60,983 nucleotides of DNA from Bryobacteraceae bacterium CoA2 C42 (GCA_019931245.1 JAINDL010000170.1:1-60983), one strand, 5' to 3'; counted from the stretch's first letter, positions 38,451-47,008 are shown. A program made the numbers and translations. Notes: generated by a model not told the origin, from the letters alone.

Positions 38451-39182
38451 ATGATCATTCAGTTGCAGGTATGGGCTCTGTTTCTGATCCAAGAAGGTGG
38501 CGTCTCGTTCGATCCGGCCGACATGTGGGCCCAGATGGGATGGATGGCTCGCTTCGTCGTGATCGCGCTGTTCATTATGTCGGCCTGGTCGATCGGTGTC
38601 ATGATCGACCGGTTGATCGCCTACAACGCGGCCCGCGCGCAAAGCCGTGCCTTTGCTCCCGCCGTCGCCGGCGCTCTCCGGGAAGGCAAACTTGATGAAG
38701 CCATCAAGATTGCTGACCGCTTTAAGAAGTCCCACCTCGCCAAGGTCGTCGTCGCTGGTCTTCAGGAGTTCCAGGCCCACAACCAGGGCGATATCTCCGG
38801 GGAAACCATTGAGGCCTCCCGTCGCGCCCTCGAACGCGCCGAAGCCATCGTGCAGGCGGAACTGAAGCGTGGCGTTAGCGCCCTTGCCACCATCGGCTCC
38901 ACCGCTCCCTTCGTCGGCCTGTTCGGCACCGTGGTCGGCATCATCAACGCCTTCCAGGGCATCGCCGCCGAAAAGTCCACCGGTCTCGGCGCCGTCGCCG
39001 GCGGTATCTCGGAAGCGCTCGTCGCCACCGCGATCGGCCTGTTCGTCGCCATCCCGGCCGTCATGGTCTTCAACTACTTCAATAGCCGTCTCGATGCCTT
39101 CAACGTGGAGATGGGTAACTCCTCTTCCGAACTGATCGACTACTTTATCAAGCGGGCTTCGCGCACCAGCGCCAAGCACTAA
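38451..39182 (+). CDS. exbB: MotA/TolQ/ExbB proton channel
   Basis: A 243-residue protein with three TMs: about 28-50 ([20 protein letters not shown]), 145-170 ([20 protein letters not shown]) and 185-210 ([20 protein letters not shown]). The TolQ/ExbB signature [20 protein letters not shown] and [19 protein letters not shown] is intact. The ATG at 38451 follows GGAG at a good distance; the in-frame upstream part runs through the hairpins and is not coding. It works with ExbD and TonB. Confidence 0.94.
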   Translation: MIIQLQVWALFLIQEGGVSFDPADMWAQMGWMARFVVIALFIMSAWSIGVMIDRLIAYNAARAQSRAFAPAVAGALREGKLDEAIKIADRFKKSHLAKVVVAGLQEFQAHNQGDISGETIEASRRALERAEAIVQAELKRGVSALATIGSTAPFVGLFGTVVGIINAFQGIAAEKSTGLGAVAGGISEALVATAIGLFVAIPAVMVFNYFNSRLDAFNVEMGNSSSELIDYFIKRASRTSAKH

Positions 39183-39216
39183 GATACACCCTTCTGTTGA
39201 GTTGAATCGGGGACCC

Positions 39217-39240
39217 GGCCGGGCCCGCAAAAGCCCGGCC
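39217..39240 (+). promoter_or_regulatory. Intergenic hairpin between exbB and exbD
   Basis: A perfect 8-bp GC-only stem (GGCCGGGC at 39217-39224, complement at 39233-39240) with loop CCGCAAAA and no T-run. It sits between exbB and the first exbD and may tune the ExbB to ExbD ratio by mRNA end protection or partial termination. Confidence 0.6.
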
Positions 39241-39266
39241 CGCTTCCCGGCAATGGAGACCTCCTC

Positions 39267-39737
39267 ATGTCGATCGTAATCGGAAATTCGCACCGCAAGA
39301 AAAAAAGTGCTCCCCCGCCCGTCTCCGACATCAACGTCACCCCGCTCGTTGACGTGATGCTCGTCATGCTCATCATCTTCATGGTGATCACCCCCATGCT
39401 CTCGAAGGGCATCACCGTGGAACTCGTCCAGACTAAGAACCCCATTGCCATGCAGGCGGCTGATAAAGAGGACGCGATCCTCATCTCGGTGACGCGCGAT
39501 GGTAAGGTCTATCTCGGCACCGACCAGTTCAACGACCTCCCCAGCCTTGGTACCAAGGTGAAGGATCAACTCACCAACCGCGTCGACAAGACCGTCTATC
39601 TGAAGAGCGATTCCCGCGCCCGCTACGAGCGGGTCGTCGAAGTTCTCGACAACCTTCGCGCCTTTCAGGTCGACCAGATCGGTCTGTTGACAGAACAAGT
39701 CAAAGAAGGCGACGCTATGGCGGCGCCGGGCGCCTAA
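39267..39737 (+). CDS. exbD: ExbD/TolR family protein, first copy
   Basis: A 156-residue single-TM protein. After a basic N-terminus (SHRKKKSAPPPVSDINVTPL) comes the TM with the essential aspartate, VDVMLVMLIIFMVITPM, and a periplasmic domain (VELVQTKNP, ILISVTRDGKVYLGTDQFND, VYLKSDSRARYERVVEVLDN) ending in VDQIGLLTEQVK. ExbD uses the membrane Asp for proton passage together with ExbB. The second exbD starts 33 bases downstream. Confidence 0.93.
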   Translation: MSIVIGNSHRKKKSAPPPVSDINVTPLVDVMLVMLIIFMVITPMLSKGITVELVQTKNPIAMQAADKEDAILISVTRDGKVYLGTDQFNDLPSLGTKVKDQLTNRVDKTVYLKSDSRARYERVVEVLDNLRAFQVDQIGLLTEQVKEGDAMAAPGA

Positions 39738-39770
39738 CCCGGAACATTCCTCTTTCGAAGGAGCATTCTT

Positions 39771-40201
39771 ATGTCAATGTCAACTGGCGGCGGCGGTAAG
39801 GGACCGCAAGCCGACATCAATATGACCCCGCTGATTGACGTGCTGCTCGTGCTGCTGATCATCTTCATGGTCATCACTCCGCTCACGCCTAAGGGTTTGG
39901 ACGCGCTCGTTCCGCAGCCGCCTCCGCCGAACACGCCTCCGCCCCCCCCGATCAGGACCGCACCGTCGTGATCATTATCGCCAAAGACAAATCCATCAAA
40001 CTCAACAGCGAAGACGTTCTCGAGAAAAACCTCGAGGAGCGTTTGAAGAAGGTGTTCTCCACGCGCGCCGAGCGCGTGGTCTTTGTCAAAGGCGATCCGG
40101 ATCTCGAATTTCAGTACGTCGCCCGCGCCATTGACATCGCCAAGGGTGCCGGCATTGATAAGGTGGGCCTGATGACTCCGAAGATGGAGCAGGGCCAGTA
40201 G
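39771..40201 (+). CDS. ExbD/TolR family protein, second copy, reading frame broken at a C8 tract
   Basis: The N-terminal part (39771-39971) has the membrane segment PLIDVLLVLLIIFMVITPL and a proline linker, then ends at a TGA. The C-terminal periplasmic part (39968-40201; IIIAKDKSIKLNSEDVLEKN, VVFVKGDPDLEFQYVARAID, GIDKVGLMTPKMEQGQ) is in another frame. Between them is a run of eight C at 39942-39949. One more C, or a minus-1 slip on the tract, would join the halves through DQDRTVVIII, exactly what a normal ExbD needs. It may be a sequencing error, a recent mutation or a slippage switch. GTG at 39968 could start only the C-terminal half, which lacks the membrane anchor. Confidence 0.85.
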
Positions 40202-40215
40202 GAGACTAAACCGTT

Positions 40216-41034
40216 ATGATGAAAACTCTCCTGACCCTGGCCGCTTGCGGCGCACTCCTTCTCTCTGCCACGGGCTGCCAGAAGCTCAGGGCGCGCGACA
40301 ATCTGAACAAAGGCGTCCGCGCCTACAAGAACGCCAAGTACGCCGATGCCGTCAAGTCCTTCCAAGAGGCCGTCGAGCTCGATCCCGAATTCCCGACTGC
40401 CCGGCTCTATCTGGCCACCGCCTACATGAGCCAATGGATCCCCGGCGCCGAGTCGGAAGAAAATGCTAAGTTCGCCAAGGCGGCTTACGATAACTTCCAA
40501 CTGGTCCTCGAAAAGGACCCCAACGACAAGCTCGCCATCGCCTCGATCGCGTCGCTCTTCTACAACCAGAAGAAGTTTGACGAGGCCAAAACCTGGAACG
40601 AGCGTCTGCTCAAGGTCGATGCCCAAAACAAGGAAGCCCTCTACACCCTCGGCGTCATCGCCTGGGGTAAGGCCTACCCGGTTCGCGGTGAAGCCCGGGC
40701 CAAACTCAGCATGAAGCCCGAAGACCCGGGTCCGCTGAAAGACAAGAAGGTGCGGCAAGAGGTGCGTGAGAAAAACCTGACCATTGTCCAGGACGGTCTC
40801 AAGCAGCTCGAAGCGGCCGTTCAGGTTGACCCCGACTATGACGACGCCTACGCCTACCTCAACCTGATGCACCGGGAGTTGGCCGACCTCGCCGACACCC
40901 CGGAAGACTACAAGAAAGAACAAGACTTGGCTGACGGGTACGTCCAGAAGGCCCTCGAAGCGAAGAAGCGGAAAGCCGAAGCGCTCGAAAAGAAGGCCGC
41001 GGGCGGCATCATTCAGGAACAAGAGAAGAAGTAG
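40216..41034 (+). CDS. TPR-repeat lipoprotein
   Basis: A 272-residue envelope protein with a lipobox (ALLLSATGC, Cys at about residue 21) and TPR-like repeats (NLNKGVRAYKNAKYADAVKS, FDEAKTWNERLLKVDAQNKE, LKQLEAAVQVDPDYDDAYAY). The C-terminus is a charged helix (KKRKAEALEKKAAGG). It follows the ExbD gene by 14 bases, suggesting a role with the Ton or Sec machinery, though its partner cannot be read from the sequence. Confidence 0.85.
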   Translation: MMKTLLTLAACGALLLSATGCQKLRARDNLNKGVRAYKNAKYADAVKSFQEAVELDPEFPTARLYLATAYMSQWIPGAESEENAKFAKAAYDNFQLVLEKDPNDKLAIASIASLFYNQKKFDEAKTWNERLLKVDAQNKEALYTLGVIAWGKAYPVRGEARAKLSMKPEDPGPLKDKKVRQEVREKNLTIVQDGLKQLEAAVQVDPDYDDAYAYLNLMHRELADLADTPEDYKKEQDLADGYVQKALEAKKRKAEALEKKAAGGIIQEQEKK

Positions 41035-41097
41035 TCGCCACCCCTGCGTGACCGGCTGCTCTCACACCGTGTACTCTGAAGGATAGAGGGTCTCGTC

Positions 41098-43320
41098 GTG
41101 AGTCAGCCGGTCAACTTGTCTGAGTCCTCCCCATCGAACGGCGGCGATCCCGCTCTCACTGCTCGTTTTGAAGAACTCCTCACTCGCTACGCCAAGCTCC
41201 GCCCCGCGGAAAACCTAACACCCCTCCGCGAGGCTTTTGCCTTCGCCTCTCTCCACCACACCGGTCAAACCCGCTCCTCCGGTGAGCCCTACATGGCCCA
41301 CCCCCTCGAAGTCGCTCACATCCTCTGCGACATGTCGATGGATTCGGTCTGCCTCGTCACCGGCCTCCTCCACGACACCGTCGAAGACACCTCCGTCACG
41401 ATCGACGAAGTCCGCAAACTCTTCGGCCCCGAAGTCTCCCAGTGCGTCGATGGCGTCACCAAACTCGCCAAACTTAACTTCTACTCTCGCGAAGAGCGAC
41501 AGGCGGAAAGCGTCCGCAAGATGCTTCTCGCCATGGTCAACGACATCCGCGTCGTCCTCGTCAAACTCGCCGACCGCCTCCACAACATGCGCACCATGGC
41601 TTCGCTCAGCCGCGAACGCCAGGAACGCATCGCCCAGGAAACCCTCGAAATCTACGCCCCCATCGCCCACCGCCTCGGCATGGGTAAGATCCGCGCCGAA
41701 CTCGAAGACCTCGGCTTCCGCTACCTCGACCCCGCCGCCTTCGAAGAGGTGACTCTCGCCATCGAGTCCAAACGCCGCGCTACTCAGGGCGTCCTCGAAG
41801 AGATCCGCCACGCCGTCGAAGTCAAACTCTCCCGCGAAAACATTCCCGCCCGCATCGAAGCCCGCCTCAAGCGCCCCTTCAGCGTCTACCAGAAACTGAA
41901 GCGCCAGAAGATCAGTATCGACCAGGTCTACGACCTCCTCGCCCTCCGCATCATCACCGACAGCGTCAAAAACTGCTACGGCGCCCTCGGCACCATCCAC
42001 GGCGAATGGACCCCCATCCCGGGTCGCATCAAAGACTTCATCGCCATCCCCCGGCCCAATCTCTACCAGTCCCTCCATACCTCCGTCATCGGCCCCGGCG
42101 GCCAGGCCTTCGAAGTCCAGATCCGCACCGAACAGATGCACCGCATCGCCGAAGAGGGCATCGCCGCCCACTGGAAGTATAAGGAGGGGAGCAAAACCGC
42201 CCAGACCAACGAACAACAGGTCGCCTGGCTCCGCCAACTCGTCGAATGGCAGCAGGACGTCCGCGACCCTGGCGAGTTCCTGTCGACCCTCAAAGTCGAC
42301 CTGTACCCCGAAGAGGTCTACGCCTTCACCCCCCGCGGCAAGGTCATCATCCTCCCCCGCGGCGCCTCCCCCATCGACTTCGCCTACGCCATCCACTCCG
42401 ACATCGGCCATCTCTGCGTTGGCGCCAAAGTCAACGGCCGCATCGTCCCCCTTAAATACGAACTCAAAAACGGCGACGTCGTCGACATCCTTACCCAGCA
42501 GGGCCACACCCCGTCCAAGGACTGGCTCAACTTCGTCAAAACCTCGAAGGCCCGCAATCGCATCAAGCACGTCATCAATACCACCGAGCGTGCCAAAGCC
42601 ATCGAAATCGGCGAAAAACACCTCGAAAAAGAGGCTCGCCGTCTCGGTGTCCAGTGGAAGAAAATCGGGAAAAACCAAGTCGAGCAGGTCGCCCAGGACT
42701 ACGGCTTCAGCAAGATGGAGGACCTCCACGCCGCCCTCGGCTACGGCAAGTTCTCCGCTCGCCAGGTGCTCCAGCAACTCGCCCCCGAACAGGTCGCCGC
42801 CGCCGAAGCCGAAGAGGCCGCCCCCGCCCCGCCCCCACCCGCCAAACTCGACGGCGAGGACCTCGTCCTCAAGGTCCGTGGCATCGACGACGTCATGGTC
42901 TACCGCGCCAAATGCTGCAACCCCATCCGCGGCGAAGCCATCGTCGGCTACATCACCCGCGGCAAAGGCGTCGCCGTCCACTCCGTCAACTGCAGCAACG
43001 TCCAAAATCTCATGTACGAGGTGGAGCGTAAAATCGACGTCGAATGGGCCCGCGCCGTCAACGAAACCTTTCTCGTCAAACTCGTCATCCACACCGACGA
43101 CCGCCCCGGCATCCTCAACCAACTCACCAGCTCCCTGTTCCACGAAGGCTCTAACATCCGCACCCTCGAAGCCCAACCCGACGAGTCCCGCAGCGACGGC
43201 AGCGCCATTGTGAACGTAGCCCTCGACGTCCGCGACAAAAAACAACTGGAACGCATCGTCAACTCCGTCCGCCGTATCAGCGGCGTGCGTGACGTCGAAC
43301 GCTCCTCTTCGAACTCATGA
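41098..43320 (+). CDS. RelA/SpoT-type bifunctional (p)ppGpp synthetase/hydrolase
   Basis: A 740-residue alarmone enzyme starting with GTG. The HD hydrolase domain (about 45-200) has HTGQTRSSGEPYMAHPLEVA and LLHDTVEDTSVTIDEV, so the HD pair is present. The synthetase domain (about 245-355) has RIEARLKRPFSVYQKLKRQK, YDLLALRIITDSVKNCYGAL, IPGRIKDFIAIPRPNLYQSL and EVQIRTEQMHRIAEEGIAAH WKYK. The TGS domain (about 400-460: VYAFTPRGKVIILPRGASPI) and a C-terminal ACT domain (about 665-735) follow. Both activities look intact, as in single-copy Rsh enzymes. The stop overlaps the DUF971 start by 4 bases. Confidence 0.96.
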   Translation: MSQPVNLSESSPSNGGDPALTARFEELLTRYAKLRPAENLTPLREAFAFASLHHTGQTRSSGEPYMAHPLEVAHILCDMSMDSVCLVTGLLHDTVEDTSVTIDEVRKLFGPEVSQCVDGVTKLAKLNFYSREERQAESVRKMLLAMVNDIRVVLVKLADRLHNMRTMASLSRERQERIAQETLEIYAPIAHRLGMGKIRAELEDLGFRYLDPAAFEEVTLAIESKRRATQGVLEEIRHAVEVKLSRENIPARIEARLKRPFSVYQKLKRQKISIDQVYDLLALRIITDSVKNCYGALGTIHGEWTPIPGRIKDFIAIPRPNLYQSLHTSVIGPGGQAFEVQIRTEQMHRIAEEGIAAHWKYKEGSKTAQTNEQQVAWLRQLVEWQQDVRDPGEFLSTLKVDLYPEEVYAFTPRGKVIILPRGASPIDFAYAIHSDIGHLCVGAKVNGRIVPLKYELKNGDVVDILTQQGHTPSKDWLNFVKTSKARNRIKHVINTTERAKAIEIGEKHLEKEARRLGVQWKKIGKNQVEQVAQDYGFSKMEDLHAALGYGKFSARQVLQQLAPEQVAAAEAEEAAPAPPPPAKLDGEDLVLKVRGIDDVMVYRAKCCNPIRGEAIVGYITRGKGVAVHSVNCSNVQNLMYEVERKIDVEWARAVNETFLVKLVIHTDDRPGILNQLTSSLFHEGSNIRTLEAQPDESRSDGSAIVNVALDVRDKKQLERIVNSVRRISGVRDVERSSSNS

Positions 43321-43637
43321 ACCCCGAACACATCGCCATCTCCAAATCCAAAGGCATCGAAATCGACTGGGAAGACGGCGAACACTCCAGCTTCCCCGTC
43401 GAACTTCTCCGCTCGGAATGCCCCTGCGCGACCTGCACCGGCGCCCACGGCACCGAACCGCAGAAATGGACCCCGGACCTCAGCCCCTTCCCCATGTTCA
43501 AGCCCCGCATCGCCATGGAAAGCGTCGAGGCCGTTGGCAACTACGCCATCCGCATTCACTGGAACGACGGCCACAAAACCGGGATCTACTCCTACGACCA
43601 CCTCTATAAGATCCGGTCGAAAGCCAGCCCGGCCTAA
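43317..43637 (+). CDS. DUF971 (gamma-butyrobetaine hydroxylase N-terminal-like) protein
   Basis: A 106-residue stand-alone DUF971 protein: FPVELLRSECPCATCTGAHG and VGNYAIRIHWNDGHKTGIYS with the ending YDHLYKIRS are typical. The cysteines in CPCATC may bind metal. In other bacteria such proteins are linked to Fe-S carrier genes, but function is not settled. It is coupled to the RelA/SpoT gene by an ATGA overlap and ends 4 bases inside the convergent DUF3106 gene. Confidence 0.9.
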   Translation: MNPEHIAISKSKGIEIDWEDGEHSSFPVELLRSECPCATCTGAHGTEPQKWTPDLSPFPMFKPRIAMESVEAVGNYAIRIHWNDGHKTGIYSYDHLYKIRSKASPA

Positions 43638-44116
43638 TCCGGCATGTTCTCGGCCATCTCCCGCAGCAGCTCCCGCTCCTGCTCGCTGAACCGCTCCCGC
43701 ATCCGCGCACTCCCCAGCACTCGCTTCCGGGCTTCCGGGTCCAGCCCCTGCAGCATGGTTAGCGCGCGCCGACCCTCCAGGCGCTTGCCCTCCGGCATCG
43801 TCTCCTGAAAACGCCTCGCCAGCCTCCGCAGCGCCTGCTGCTGTTCCGGCTTCATTTGCTGGAAGCTGCTCAACCGGCCATCGAGATGCTGCTTCCGCCG
43901 GGGCGCCATCCGCTCCCACCGCTCGAGCCGCTCCTCCAACATCTGCCGCCGCTCCGGCGGCATGTTCTGCAGGACCCGCTCCCGCTCCTCCGGCGCCATG
44001 CGCCGCAGTTGCTCAAGCGGATGCGGACGCCTGGCCGGCTCCCCCGGCTGCGCCCAAAGCCCCCACGCGGCCCCGCCCAGAGTCCACAACAACAGCACGC
44101 GCCGCAGCAACCTCAT
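43634..44116 (-). CDS. DUF3106-like secreted protein, last gene of the sigma-factor module
   Basis: A 160-residue protein with signal peptide (LLRRVLLLWTLGGAAWGLWA) and a helix-rich, Met/Arg/Glu-rich body with repeated patterns such as LRRMAPEERERVLQNMPPER, FQQMKPEQQQALRRLARRFQ and LREMAENMP. This matches DUF3106-type proteins, which resemble periplasmic heavy-metal or stress sensors of the CpxP/CnrX shape; that link is inference. It overlaps the anti-sigma gene by 4 bases and so belongs to an ECF sigma - anti-sigma - periplasmic protein operon. Confidence 0.78.
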   Translation of the reverse strand: MRLLRRVLLLWTLGGAAWGLWAQPGEPARRPHPLEQLRRMAPEERERVLQNMPPERRQMLEERLERWERMAPRRKQHLDGRLSSFQQMKPEQQQALRRLARRFQETMPEGKRLEGRRALTMLQGLDPEARKRVLGSARMRERFSEQERELLREMAENMPD

Positions 44117-44625
44117 AACTTCTTGTCCTCCTCCGGCGGCTCCAACTGCCGCAGCATCTCTAAGTCCTCGAGCGCCCGTTCGGCCTGTTCAATCTCCCGC
44201 GCCTCCAGCCTCACCGCCGTCTCCACCGGCTCACCCCGGAAGGGATTCGTCACCGCCAGCCCCGCCGCCAGCAGCAGCGCCAACGCCGCCGCCGGCACCG
44301 CCACCCGCCACTCCAGCCCCCCGGACCAAGCCCCCACCGCCCGCTCCCACCACCCGCGCCAACCCGGCCGCGCCTCCTTCTCCCGCGCAATCCGCGCCAG
44401 CAGCGCCGCGTCAAAGTCGGCCGTCACCGGCTCCAACTCCCAGCTCTCCAGCGCCCGCCAGACCATCTGCTGCTCTTGCACCCACATCCGGCACCGCGAA
44501 CAGCTCGTGACGTGCCCCTCCAACTGCGCCGCCCCCTCCGCCGCCAGCGTTCCGGCGCAGTAACGCAGCAGGATTTCCTCCTCTCCCCGCTCCACCGGAC
44601 ACGCGCTGCCTTTTGTGCTCTTCAT
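44113..44625 (-). CDS. Putative anti-sigma factor with zinc-finger (zf-HC2-like)
   Basis: A 170-residue protein with an N-terminal zinc-binding anti-sigma domain (LLRYCAGTLAAEGAAQLEGH then VTSCSRC, an H-x3-C-x2-C pattern), one TM at about 110-130 (EWRVAVPAAALALLLAAGLA) and a short charged periplasmic tail. It starts 13 bases after the ECF sigma gene, which is the usual order for a membrane anti-sigma factor that holds its sigma inactive. Confidence 0.85.
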   Translation of the reverse strand: MKSTKGSACPVERGEEEILLRYCAGTLAAEGAAQLEGHVTSCSRCRMWVQEQQMVWRALESWELEPVTADFDAALLARIAREKEARPGWRGWWERAVGAWSGGLEWRVAVPAAALALLLAAGLAVTNPFRGEPVETAVRLEAREIEQAERALEDLEMLRQLEPPEEDKKL

Positions 44626-44638
44626 ACCTTCCTGCCTG

Positions 44639-45226
44639 CTAACCTCGTCCCGCCAGGTGCGCCAACTTCGCCCGCAGCGTCTCGTACGCCCGGAATAACA
44701 AACTCTTCACCGCTGACTCCGAACATTCTAACGCCGCCGCAATCTGCGCGTAGTCCATCTCCTGGTACTTATGCATCAGCACCGCCGCCCGCTGCTTGGC
44801 CGGCAGTGACTCCACCGTCCGCCGCACCTCGGCCAACCGCGACTCCCGCACCATCTCCTGCTCCACCGTCGGCGCCCTCGAAGCCACCTGTCGGCCAATC
44901 CCCTCCGTGCCCTCGCCGTCGAGACTCTCCTGGTGGCGCTCGTGCTTGCCGTCCCGGATGTGATTCAACGCCACGTGACTGGCAATCCGGAACAACCAGG
45001 TCGTAAACTTCGCCGTCGGCTCATAACTGGCCCGGCTCCGGTACACCCGCAGAAACACCTCCTGCGCCAACTCCTCGGCCACCGCCTGGTTTTGAATCAT
45101 CCGGTAGAGAAAGTGGATTACCGGTCCGCGGTGCTTGGCCAGCAGCAGCGAAAAACTCTGCGCATCGCCATCCCGAACCCGCAACATCAGTTCGGCGTCG
45201 TGTTCAAACGTCGCCACGGCCATCAT
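44639..45226 (-). CDS. ECF-type RNA polymerase sigma factor
   Basis: About 195 residues from the ATG at 45226 (alternatives 45223 and 45253). Region 2 is DAELMLRVRDGDAQSFSLLL through AEELAQEVFLRVYRSRASYE and FTTWLFRIASHVALNHIRD; region 4 is LPAKQRAAVLMHKYQEMDYA QIAAAL with the helix-turn-helix ECSESAVKSLLFRAYETLR. It heads a sigma - anti-sigma - DUF3106 module and most likely controls an envelope stress response. Such sigmas often activate their own operon, but no promoter motif could be fixed. Confidence 0.93.
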   Translation of the reverse strand: MMAVATFEHDAELMLRVRDGDAQSFSLLLAKHRGPVIHFLYRMIQNQAVAEELAQEVFLRVYRSRASYEPTAKFTTWLFRIASHVALNHIRDGKHERHQESLDGEGTEGIGRQVASRAPTVEQEMVRESRLAEVRRTVESLPAKQRAAVLMHKYQEMDYAQIAAALECSESAVKSLLFRAYETLRAKLAHLAGRG

Positions 45227-45282
45227 AGCCTTCCAAACCCGGTTGGCCGCCAAAGGTTGCGGTCGCGGGAGCCGGATTGTAA

Positions 45283-46281
45283 CTACTCTGTCCCCGGTTC
45301 CCGCTCCATTAACTCTCGCAGCGCGTCGTGCGGACTCTTACTCTGCTCAAAGATGGCGTACATCGTCTCAGCAATCGGCATCGATACCCGCTGCCGCCGT
45401 GCCAACTCCACCGCTGAGTAGGTGTTCTCCACCCCCTCGGCCACCATGTGCATCCCCTCCTGAATCTCGGCCAGCGTCCTCCCCCGCGCCAGCTCCAACC
45501 CCACCCGCCGGTTCCGGCTCAAATCCCCCGTACACGTCAAAATCAGGTCCCCCAACCCCGCCAGCCCCGACAACGTCGAGGCCTGCGCCCCCAGCGATAC
45601 CGCCAGCCGCGTCAACTCCGCCAACCCCCGCGTCAACAGCCCCGCCATCGCGTTCGAACCCAGCCCCAGCCCGCTTGAAACCCCCGCCGCAATCGCAATC
45701 ACATTTTTCAGCGCCCCGCCCAGCTCCGTCCCCACCGGATCCGTATTCGTGTAGATCCGAAAGGTCGGCCCCGTAAACTCCTGCTGCACCCGCGCCGCCA
45801 GCGCCCCGTCCACCGCGCTCGCCGCCACCAGCGTCGGCTCGCCCCGCGCCAGCTCCTTCGCAAACGAAGGCCCGCTCAGCACCGCAATCCGCGCCGGAAA
45901 CTTCGGCGCCGTCACCGCCGCAATCACTTCGCTCATCCGTTGCGACGTGCCCCGCTCCACCCCCTTGGTCGCGCTCACAATCGGCGCCTCCGGCGGCAGA
46001 TACGGCAGCGCGTGCGCAAACACCGTCCGCACATGCATCGACGGCACCGCCCCCAGCACCACCTCGGCCGCCTCCAGTGCATCCGCCAAACGGCTCACCA
46101 CCCGCACATTCGGCGGCAGCCGGAACCCCTCGAGATATTTCCGGTTCTCCCGGTGCGCCTCCATCTGCTCGGCCAGCTCCTGCTCAAAGCTCCACAGCAC
46201 CACGCGTTCATACCGCGGCGCCAGCACCATCGCCAGCGCCGTCCCGTAGCTCCCGGCGCCCAGTATCGTCAGTTGACTCAC
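45283..46281 (-). CDS. gpsA: Glycerol-3-phosphate dehydrogenase [NAD(P)+]
   Basis: A 332-residue enzyme that reduces dihydroxyacetone phosphate to sn-glycerol 3-phosphate for phospholipids. The N-terminal nucleotide motif is LTILGAGSYGTALAMVLA, followed by VLGAVPSMHVRTV, PIVSATKGVERGT, LSGPSFAKELARGEPT, the active-site lysine region ELGGALKNVIAIAAGVSSGL and GLGDLILTCTGDLSRNRRVG. Its start overlaps plsY by 4 bases, joining the first two steps of lipid backbone synthesis. Confidence 0.97.
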   Translation of the reverse strand: MSQLTILGAGSYGTALAMVLAPRYERVVLWSFEQELAEQMEAHRENRKYLEGFRLPPNVRVVSRLADALEAAEVVLGAVPSMHVRTVFAHALPYLPPEAPIVSATKGVERGTSQRMSEVIAAVTAPKFPARIAVLSGPSFAKELARGEPTLVAASAVDGALAARVQQEFTGPTFRIYTNTDPVGTELGGALKNVIAIAAGVSSGLGLGSNAMAGLLTRGLAELTRLAVSLGAQASTLSGLAGLGDLILTCTGDLSRNRRVGLELARGRTLAEIQEGMHMVAEGVENTYSAVELARRQRVSMPIAETMYAIFEQSKSPHDALRELMEREPGTE

Positions 46282-46859
46282 AGCTTGTTCTCCGTTCCCG
46301 CCCGCAGCCGGCCGATGTTGCCCCGGTGCCGCCAGATGATGAACGCCCCTCCCACCAGGGCCGCCCCCACAATCCAGTTCGAAGGATGATCAATCATCCA
46401 TACCGCCACCGGCGCCAGCGCCGCCCCAAGAATCGAACCCAGCGAAACATACCGTGTCCGCCAAACCGTCGCCGCGAAAACCACCGTCACCGCCAGCAGC
46501 GGCAGCGGCGCCAAGTACAGGAACGCGCCCACGAAGCTCGCCACCGCCTTGCCGCCCTGAAACTTCAGGAACACCGGAAACGCGTGCCCTAAAATCACTG
46601 TCAGCCCCGCCAGCGCCAGCCACAGCGGCTCGGCCGACCCGAACCGCCCCATCAGCCATACTGCTACCCAACCTTTGCCGATATCGAGCACGAGCGTCCC
46701 GATGCCTACCAGCTTCCCGGTGGTCCGCGCCACGTTGGTCGCGCCGATGTTGCCGCTTCCCATCGCCCGCACGTCCTGTCCCGTCTTCCACCGCACCAGC
46801 AGGTACCCAAACGGCACCCCGCCCAGCAGATACGCCACGACCAGTAGCAGATACGTCAT
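46278..46859 (-). CDS. plsY: Acyl-phosphate:glycerol-3-phosphate acyltransferase PlsY
   Basis: A 193-residue five-TM enzyme that moves an acyl group from acyl-phosphate to glycerol 3-phosphate. Conserved loops: GGVPFGYLL, DVRAMGSGNIGATNVARTTG, LVLDIGKGWVAV, LGHAFPVFLKFQGGKAVASF. The start at 46859 (MTYLLLVVAYLLGG) follows GGAG and lies inside one copy of a 21-bp direct repeat whose other copy covers the thpR stop. Confidence 0.96.
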   Translation of the reverse strand: MTYLLLVVAYLLGGVPFGYLLVRWKTGQDVRAMGSGNIGATNVARTTGKLVGIGTLVLDIGKGWVAVWLMGRFGSAEPLWLALAGLTVILGHAFPVFLKFQGGKAVASFVGAFLYLAPLPLLAVTVVFAATVWRTRYVSLGSILGAALAPVAVWMIDHPSNWIVGAALVGGAFIIWRHRGNIGRLRAGTENKL

Positions 46860-47008
46860 CCCAGCGGACACTCCTTTTTCGTAAAATCGACCAAGCTCCA
46901 CACCCCGTCCGTCCCCGCCCCCTCATCGCCAAAAAACACCACGACCCGGCAGGACACCCATCCCCGGCCCCATCCGCCCCGGCCCCCTCATCCCAGCGGA
47001 AACTCCTT
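46856..47008 (-). repeat. 21-bp direct repeats at the plsY start and the thpR stop, 132 bases apart
   Basis: Copies at 46856-46876 and 46988-47008 match at 20 of 21 positions. Both contain GGAG, TCCGCTGGGATGA on the minus strand. In one copy ATGA is the plsY start; in the other TGA is the thpR stop. The 111 bases between them are G-rich on the minus strand and have no coding look. Confidence 0.8.

Noticed and set aside
41215-43245. 676-codon minus-strand frame
   Set aside because: Antisense of the RelA/SpoT gene; Asp/Glu/Gly/Phe-rich mirror composition.
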